Shown: piece after piece, positions 59,442 to 64,000 of the stretch
Layout: each line of letters starts with the position of its first letter
Numbering within the stretch: the stretch's first letter is position 1
Assembly (NCBI GenBank): GCA_027460525.1
Contig: JAPZAS010000006.1
Location: 1-64,000, forward strand
Length of the DNA: 64,000 nt
Origin: Candidatus Methanoperedens sp.
Lineage (GTDB): Archaea > Halobacteriota > Methanosarcinia > Methanosarcinales > Methanoperedenaceae
Direction of reading: 5' to 3'
The notes under the pieces: generated by a model
The model's database searches: none
What the model saw: only the letters and a program-made list of their open reading frames with translations
Told to the model about the DNA's origin: nothing
Program-made: the position numbers and the translations under genes

Positions 59442-60677
59442 TTAAATTTCGTTCAATCTCTCCCCCACTTCCTCCACCGTCACCAGCTCCTGCACCCCTG
59501 TCCTCATATCCTTGAGCGCCACCTTCCCTGCATCAAGCTCGTTCTTCCCCACGATAACAACATGGCTTGCGCCAATCGTATTTGCATAGGAAATCTGATC
59601 CTTGAACTTGCGCCCCATCACGTCCACGTATGTTGAGACATGCGCCCTCAGCTTTTTTGCAATCACAATAGCCTCTTTACGCGTGTCCTCAAAACAGACA
59701 ACAACAATGCGCTTTGAAGACTGCGGAGCCGCCTCGCATATCTCCATAACCCTGTCAAAACCGATAGCATATCCCGTCGAAGCTACATCCTCGCCGCCGA
59801 ACAATTGCGCGAGGCGATAGGAGCCGCCGCCGCACACCTGGTTCTGCGCCCCCAAGCCCTCGCAGTATATCTCAAACACCATGCCCGTATAATAATCAAG
59901 CCCCCTTGCTATCCCAAGGTCAACCTGGTATTCCAGCCCGTAAACATCCAGCAGATCAAGAAGCGCCTCGAACTGTGATATCGCCTCGATATCCCCGACT
60001 AATTCACGGGCTTCATGCACCGCATTATCCCCGTGAAGCCCTATCAAACGGAACAATTTTCCCCTCATCTCATCGGGCGCATTGATCTCATCCAGGAACT
60101 CCTCAAGCCCTTTATCGTCCTTCTTGTCCACGAGCCTCATTATCCTGCTCTGGTGCTCAGCTTGCATATCCTTCAACAGTGCGCGCACAATCCCAAGATG
60201 CCCCACATGCAGGTCTCCCTTCACATCCACGCTCGTTAGCATCTCTTCCGCCAGTGCGATAACCTCGGCATCAGCCTCTGCTTTTGCACTCCCTAGAATC
60301 TCCACGCCAAACTGGAAAAACTCCCTGAAGCGGCCTTTCTGCGGTCGCTCATACCTGAAGCAGTTGTCAAAATAATAGAACTTAAGCGGTTTCGCCGACC
60401 TCTGAAGTTCCTCGACGTACATCCTTACCACGGGCGCTGTGAGCTCGGGTCGAAGCGCAATCTCGCGGTCTCCCTTATCCCTGAAGTTGTATATCTCACC
60501 CAGAATGGCTTCTCCTGACTTCAGTGTAAAAAGCTCGATATGCTCAAAAGTAGGAGTCTTTATCTCGCCATAACCCCATCGTTGTGCAACCTCGCGCATC
60601 TTATTTTCTACGTACTTTCGCTTTGCCATTTCCTCGGGTAGAAAATCGCGCGTGCCTCGTGGTTTTTGTATTTCCAT
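59442..60677 (-). CDS. hisS: Histidyl-tRNA synthetase
   Basis: 411 aa class II synthetase. Motif 1/2 region: PEEMAKRKYVENKMREVAQR, LRPELTAPVVRMYVEEL, FRYERPQKGRFREFFQFGVE; His-specific RGLDYYTGMVFEIYCE and GGGSYRLAQLFGGED; C-terminal anticodon-binding fold VVVCFEDTRKEAIVIAKKLR. Length typical. Divergent from the signal peptidase gene with a 99-base promoter gap. Confidence 0.96.
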   Translation of the reverse strand: MEIQKPRGTRDFLPEEMAKRKYVENKMREVAQRWGYGEIKTPTFEHIELFTLKSGEAILGEIYNFRDKGDREIALRPELTAPVVRMYVEELQRSAKPLKFYYFDNCFRYERPQKGRFREFFQFGVEILGSAKAEADAEVIALAEEMLTSVDVKGDLHVGHLGIVRALLKDMQAEHQSRIMRLVDKKDDKGLEEFLDEINAPDEMRGKLFRLIGLHGDNAVHEARELVGDIEAISQFEALLDLLDVYGLEYQVDLGIARGLDYYTGMVFEIYCEGLGAQNQVCGGGSYRLAQLFGGEDVASTGYAIGFDRVMEICEAAPQSSKRIVVVCFEDTRKEAIVIAKKLRAHVSTYVDVMGRKFKDQISYANTIGASHVVIVGKNELDAGKVALKDMRTGVQELVTVEEVGERLNEI

Positions 60678-60776
60678 ACTTACTTCCTTTTTACCCGATA
60701 ACAGCTTTGTCCTTTATAAACTGTATGCTTTTCAGGGGCAAGGCTTAATACACCTTCTGATGTTACCTCCGTTCTT

Positions 60777-61352
60777 ATGGGTCTAATAGAAAAAATAAAA
60801 GAGTTCAATAAAAGCGAGAATCCCTGGGTCGGACTTTTACGGGATTTTCTCTTCGTAATCTTTGTTGTGGCAATTTTCGCTTCAGTATCCCACATTGCTT
60901 TAGGACTCTGGGCGCCCATGGTTGCGGTGGAGAGTGGCAGCATGATACCGCATATTCAAATAGGGGATATTATCTTTGTTCAGAGCAGCGACCGCACCCA
61001 GATAATAACATACGAAACAGGAAAAAATACCAATTATACTTCATTTGATGAATATGGCGATGTGATTTTATACAAACCCTATGGGAGAGAAGGGGTTACC
61101 CCCATAATCCACCGTGCCATGTACTATGTTGAAGAGGGTAAATCCATGTGGGATGGAGGACCTCCGGCTCCCTATGCAGGTTATATTACAAAAGGAGACA
61201 ATACCAGAACAAACCCAGCGTATGACCAGCAGGGCAGCATAAGTTATCTCCAGCCTGTGAAAAAAGAGTGGGTGATCGGGGTGGCACGGTTTTATCGTAT
61301 CCCTGTTCTGGGTTATGTTTCTATTATTCCCAGAAAGATACTAAGCATATAA
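60777..61352 (+). CDS. sec11: Signal peptidase I (S26B, ER/archaeal type)
   Basis: 191 aa. A membrane helix (about 26-46, LFVIFVVAIFASVSHIALGL), then catalytic Ser in VESGSMIPHIQIGD, His in PIIHRAMYYVEE, and Asp in ITKGDNTRTNPAYDQQG, giving the Ser-His-Asp type rather than bacterial Ser-Lys. It removes signal peptides from Sec substrates such as the secreted proteins in this window. Its end overlaps the convergent orc1/cdc6 by 12 bases. Confidence 0.92.
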   Translation: MGLIEKIKEFNKSENPWVGLLRDFLFVIFVVAIFASVSHIALGLWAPMVAVESGSMIPHIQIGDIIFVQSSDRTQIITYETGKNTNYTSFDEYGDVILYKPYGREGVTPIIHRAMYYVEEGKSMWDGGPPAPYAGYITKGDNTRTNPAYDQQGSISYLQPVKKEWVIGVARFYRIPVLGYVSIIPRKILSI

Positions 61353-62597
61353 CTTTGTCTGGTTGGGCGGCTTATAGCGCTCAAGCGGTTTTAACCTGTA
61401 ATCCTCAAAAAGAACTCGCTTTGTGCTATCAGAAGGGACACTCAGTGAGATTTCTTTAGTTCTTCCGTACCTGCCCTTGCTGACCACTGTTGCGTTCAGA
61501 ATGCCCATCATGTCAAGCTCTGATATTAAATCCGTTACCCTTCGCTGCGTCAGTACCTCTATTCCGATTATCTTGCACATCTGTTTGTAAATATTGTATG
61601 CTTCGCCTGTTGTTAAGCTGCCGTCCACATTATGATCAAGAAGTACCACGCTCAATAGAATGAGTTTAGACTGGCTGGGTAATGTCCTTACAACCTCGAC
61701 AACCCTGTCTATCTCTATTTTCTCCTGCGCCTGCCTGACGTGCATTTCCTGAACCTTGGGAGATTTTACACGTTCTGCAAGTTCCCCGGAAACGCGCAAT
61801 AAATCAAGCGCGCGCCTGGCATCCCCGTGCTCCTGTGCAGCATACGCCGCGCATAATGGTATTACCATCTCTTCCAGCACCCCTGGCTTGAATGCCATTT
61901 CAGCTCTCTGGCGAAGTATGTCCCTTAACTGATTGGCATCGTATGGAGGAAAGATAATCTCTTCCTCCCCAAGCGAGCTTTTCACCCTCGGATCAAGGTA
62001 TTCTGTAAACTTTAAGTCGTTGGTGATGCCGATAAGACTGGCTTTTGCTTTTGTTAATTCTGAATTGATCCGGGTGAGATTATAAAGCACATCATCCCCT
62101 TTAATTACAAGTTTGTCCACTTCATCCAGTATTATTATCGCAATGCGTTTATCCGAATCCAGTGCACTTTTAAGCTCACTGTAAACCTGGTCGGTCGGCC
62201 AGCCGGTCATGGGAATCTCTTTATCAAAATGCCTGGCTATGGATGCCAGCAGGCGGTACTGAGTGTCCACAACTTCGCAGTTAATATAAACTACAACACA
62301 TGGTATTCCTTGTGATTCTCCTGTCCTTTCAAGCTCCCTCCCGACATGTTTCGCCACTGCGGTTTTGCCGGTTCCTGTTTTTCCATATATCAGAATATTG
62401 GAAGGTGTTTCACCCCTGAGCGCAGGAAACAGAATCGTAGCCAGCCCGTTCACCTGGTCGCTTCTGTGAGGAAGGTCGTCTGGTGTATATGTGGACCGAA
62501 GAACCTCCCTGTTCTCAAAAATACTCACTCTCGTTAACATGTCCTCAAAGATACCATTTATTGTAGCCAGTTTGCTCTCCAATCCTTCAGCCTCCAA
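61341..62597 (-). CDS. cdc6: Origin-binding initiator Orc1/Cdc6
   Basis: 418 aa AAA+ plus winged helix. Walker A LIYGKTGTGKTAVAKHVGRE, Walker B IIIILDEVDKLV, sensor FTEYLDPRVKSSLGEEEIIF, and the C-terminal winged helix (SLTTGEAYNIYKQMCKIIGI, LTQRRVTDLISELDMMGIL). It recognises ORB elements to load MCM. ORB-like sequences stand 40-435 bases upstream, including one at the promoter. ATG 62597 is used; a later Met (MLTRVSIFENRE) would shorten it by 18 residues. Confidence 0.94.
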   Translation of the reverse strand: MEAEGLESKLATINGIFEDMLTRVSIFENREVLRSTYTPDDLPHRSDQVNGLATILFPALRGETPSNILIYGKTGTGKTAVAKHVGRELERTGESQGIPCVVVYINCEVVDTQYRLLASIARHFDKEIPMTGWPTDQVYSELKSALDSDKRIAIIILDEVDKLVIKGDDVLYNLTRINSELTKAKASLIGITNDLKFTEYLDPRVKSSLGEEEIIFPPYDANQLRDILRQRAEMAFKPGVLEEMVIPLCAAYAAQEHGDARRALDLLRVSGELAERVKSPKVQEMHVRQAQEKIEIDRVVEVVRTLPSQSKLILLSVVLLDHNVDGSLTTGEAYNIYKQMCKIIGIEVLTQRRVTDLISELDMMGILNATVVSKGRYGRTKEISLSVPSDSTKRVLFEDYRLKPLERYKPPNQTKLYA

Positions 62598-62636
62598 GAT
62601 ACTGGAATAGAAGGAGAGGTATTAAGACTTCTGGTT

Positions 62637-62662
62637 CTCACCCCTTTATTTCCATTGGAGTC
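62637..62662 (-). promoter_or_regulatory. ORB-like element 1
   Basis: Minus strand: GACTCCAATGGAAATAAA followed by GGGGTGAG. Matches the dyad plus G-string of archaeal origin recognition boxes. 40 bases upstream of cdc6, so it may also autoregulate the initiator. Confidence 0.75.
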
Positions 62663-62800
62663 CATCTTTAGTGCTTACAAAATGCTGTTGAAATTCTATA
62701 GCCCGTTGTCGATTTTTTTTGCTTTTTTGGTTTTAATTCCTCTAACCAACCTGTTATCAGCCAACGTAAAACCTCCGCTTCCTGTGGAATTAATATCCTT

Positions 62801-62829
62801 GACCCACCCCATTATTTCGTCTGGAAAAA
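62801..62829 (-). promoter_or_regulatory. ORB-like element 2
   Basis: Minus strand: TTTTTCCAGACGAAATAAT followed by GGGGTGGGTC. Inverted relative to element 3 and nearly identical in the conserved positions. Confidence 0.78.
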
Positions 62830-63002
62830 AATAAAATCTAATTTTAAATAATGAAAGATATAAATTAAAATCCAATGAGTCATACTTTGTACTTAACTGT
62901 ATATTAATCTTTCTCTTATTAGTTAATATAAAAATAATGTATAAATAAATCAGATATAAAATTAACGTAACATGAAGAAAATCGTAACCCAAAAAAATAT
63001 AA

Positions 63003-63031
63003 AATTTCCAGCAGAAATAACAGGGTGGGTA
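63003..63031 (+). promoter_or_regulatory. ORB-like element 3
   Basis: Plus strand: AATTTCCAGCAGAAATAACA followed by GGGTGGGT. With element 2 it brackets the AT-rich tract in opposite orientation, G-strings outward. Confidence 0.78.
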
Positions 63032-63043
63032 AACCGTCAAATA

Positions 63044-63328
63044 TTACGATCTATCCACAGGAATAGACTCTAGCCTGCTGGACAGCCCCCAGACGAGGGT
63101 TCGTGTGTGAATAGGGACGTTGGGATCGTTGCCTATATCATCAAGGTTGGAAATTACCATTGCGGCTCTTACTGACAGGGGTTCTTTTTCATTTGAGAGT
63201 ATTTTTTTGATGTTATCAGCTGTGCGCCTTATATTCCTTGGGACAGAATCATCCGTGCTTATCCTGTCAAGCACATCAATGCACTGTCGTATGACCTCGC
63301 TGGGATTTTCGGGCACAGTTATCACCAA
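63044..63328 (-). CDS. UPF0147 family protein
   Basis: 94 aa helical: SEVIRQCIDVLDRISTDDSV, PRNIRRTADNIKKIL, VRAAMVISNLDDIGNDPNVP and IHTRTLVWGLSSRLES are the family pattern, conserved across archaea, function unknown. Ends 13 bases from ORB-like element 3. Its own upstream region is shared with the zinc-ribbon gene at 63410. Confidence 0.9.
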   Translation of the reverse strand: MVITVPENPSEVIRQCIDVLDRISTDDSVPRNIRRTADNIKKILSNEKEPLSVRAAMVISNLDDIGNDPNVPIHTRTLVWGLSSRLESIPVDRS

Positions 63329-63409
63329 TTATTATAAAACAAAAGGGGCATATTTAGGTAGGCGCATATTTAAGTTATTGTAACAAAAGACTTTCGGTTT
63401 GGTGAATAC

Positions 63410-63805
63410 ATGTCGGGCAAAGAAGATGAAAAAATACAGAAAATCACAAAACTGCTTGAAAGAGGCGGGACTATGCTGGCAAGCCACCATGAATGCGGGG
63501 CGCCAATGTTTCGGTATCAGGGGAAAACAGTCTGTCCTGTGTGCGATTTCCAGGAAGAGGAAAAAAAAGCTGACCAGGGACATAAAAAGGACAAAAAAGA
63601 GCCAGAACCCCCTTCATCGCTAAAACCGCAAGCAGCGCAAGAAGGCGAGTACCAGACGATTAACAGGATAATTTCGAATAAAATACACGCTGTTGCTATG
63701 AATCTTGAAGCTGAGACCGACCTTGCGCGCGTCAAGGACAGGATGGAGTGCATAGAGCGGGGCATCAGGATCTTGAAATTGCTCAAGGAAGAAAAAGAAG
63801 GCTAG
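63410..63805 (+). CDS. UPF0148/Sjogren-autoantigen-type zinc-ribbon protein
   Basis: 131 aa. KITKLLERGGTMLASHHECG, then APMFRYQGKTVCPVCDFQE: the LxxGxxML-x-CP-CxxP-like pattern with a CPVC knuckle (first ligands His/Cys, HHEC). This is the archaeal relative of the p27/SSSCA1 family. Charged linker (about 50-85) and a helical C-terminus. Role unknown, possibly RNA or ribosome linked. ATG 63410. Confidence 0.78.
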   Translation: MSGKEDEKIQKITKLLERGGTMLASHHECGAPMFRYQGKTVCPVCDFQEEEKKADQGHKKDKKEPEPPSSLKPQAAQEGEYQTINRIISNKIHAVAMNLEAETDLARVKDRMECIERGIRILKLLKEEKEG

Positions 63806-64000
63806 CCCGCAGGTTTGACCAGGGTATTTCGCATGATCAGGAGATTGTATGAAGACAGCGCCCTGTTCTCTCTCACAAGGGTACCGTATATCTCAACTAT
63901 GTCGCCATATCCTGCTTCAAAGAGTTTCTTATTCCCCTCGCTTATGTGGTAAGCAGGCAGCACAGCATAGCATGGGTCGGAAGCGGTACCATCGCATACC
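63802..64000 (-). CDS. OB-fold-like protein, 5' end outside window
   Basis: The minus strand is open from the window edge to TAG at 63802 (65 codons): DPCYAVLPAYHISEGNKKLF, EAGYGDIVEIYGTLVRENRA and LSSYNLLIMRNTLVKPAG. The strand pattern GDIVEIYGTLV resembles an OB-fold barrel strand. Its end overlaps the zinc-ribbon gene by three bases. Too little to name. Confidence 0.65.
   Translation of the reverse strand, partial: VCDGTASDPCYAVLPAYHISEGNKKLFEAGYGDIVEIYGTLVRENRALSSYNLLIMRNTLVKPAG

Larger units (their letters stand above)
62637..63031. other. Predicted replication origin (oriC)
   Basis: The region between cdc6 and the UPF0147 gene has three 25-29-base ORB-like elements (62637-62662, 62801-62829, 63003-63031) around an AT-rich tract of about 170 bases (62830-63002), a candidate DNA unwinding element. 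A weaker half site, TTCCTGTGGAATTAA, is at 62780-62794. The neighbouring initiator gene and the shared element sequence TTTCCAGNNGAAATAA plus GGGTGGG support the call. Confidence 0.8.

Noticed and set aside
62696-63040. 114-aa minus-strand frame at the origin
   Set aside because: It spans the AT-rich tract and ORB-like elements; the N-terminal half is low-complexity Tyr/Ile/Leu read from AT DNA.

Overview
The window reads as a piece of a euryarchaeal chromosome, most likely from the order Methanosarcinales. Archaeal information-processing genes point to an archaeon: RPA41 and its partner, RfcS, Orc1/Cdc6, aIF6, eL31, eL39, ABCE1/Rli1 and UPF0147. FrhB-type F420 chemistry, PurP, FprA, NifB and DUF22/DUF5350-like proteins point to the methanogen/ANME side. 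A Methanoperedens-like (ANME-2d) source is my guess from gene content only. Genes are dense, often separated by 1-10 bases or overlapping.

Layout. 1-4.9 kb: end of a PAS protein, two unknown proteins, argB, a small membrane protein and ABCE1. 4.9-14.9 kb: an accessory defence island transcribed leftward. It is a type I restriction system (hsdR, hsdS and an hsdM that has lost its catalytic segment) interleaved with nucleotidyltransferase/HEPN modules, hicBA, a PIN-GNAT-EVE-like fusion protein and an ASCH-like partner, and it carries duplicated and palindromic repeats. 15-20.5 kb: a YHS-FrhB fusion, an AT-rich CcdA-like gene with four regularly spaced TACGTA sites, a PAP2 phosphatase, proline dehydrogenase, tRNA-Glu(CTC) and DUF22/zinc-ribbon genes. 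20.5-26.2 kb: manC, purP, a membrane-anchored HTH protein and a secreted protein plus lipoprotein pair. 26.2-28.3 kb: about 1.1 kb of non-coding structured DNA followed by a XerA-type recombinase. 28.1-38.5 kb: core replication and translation genes (phosphoesterase, RPA pair, regulators, RfcS, HMG-CoA reductase class II, eL39-eL31-aIF6). 38.7-44 kb: purM, a ferritin-like gene, larE, nifB, rubredoxin and fprA. 44.2-48.1 kb: a cstA operon with two ArsA/Get3-type ATPases, the second carrying Asn in place of the catalytic Asp. 48.2-54 kb: mixed small genes, an iron-sulfur flavoprotein, pyrF, nadA, hisB. 54.1-57.4 kb: HARP (protein-only RNase P family) and a three-gene DUF2589 cassette. 57.5-64 kb: hisF, a CBS-domain membrane protein, hisS, signal peptidase, orc1/cdc6 and, just upstream of it, a predicted replication origin with three ORB-like elements around an AT-rich tract.

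Themes. (i) A defence island in which the restriction enzyme is probably disabled but toxin-antitoxin-like modules persist. (ii) A dispersed palindromic repeat family seen at four loci, once inserted in frame inside a protein gene. (iii) Two 48-residue cysteine-containing paralogues 7.6 kb apart, easily missed because of their size. (iv) Candidate undescribed systems: the PIN-GNAT-EVE/ASCH pair, the DUF2589 three-gene cassette, the CcdA-like/membrane-protein pair with its operator array, and the CstA-ArsA-ArsA(D>N) operon. All family names are assigned from motifs read by eye; no database search was run.
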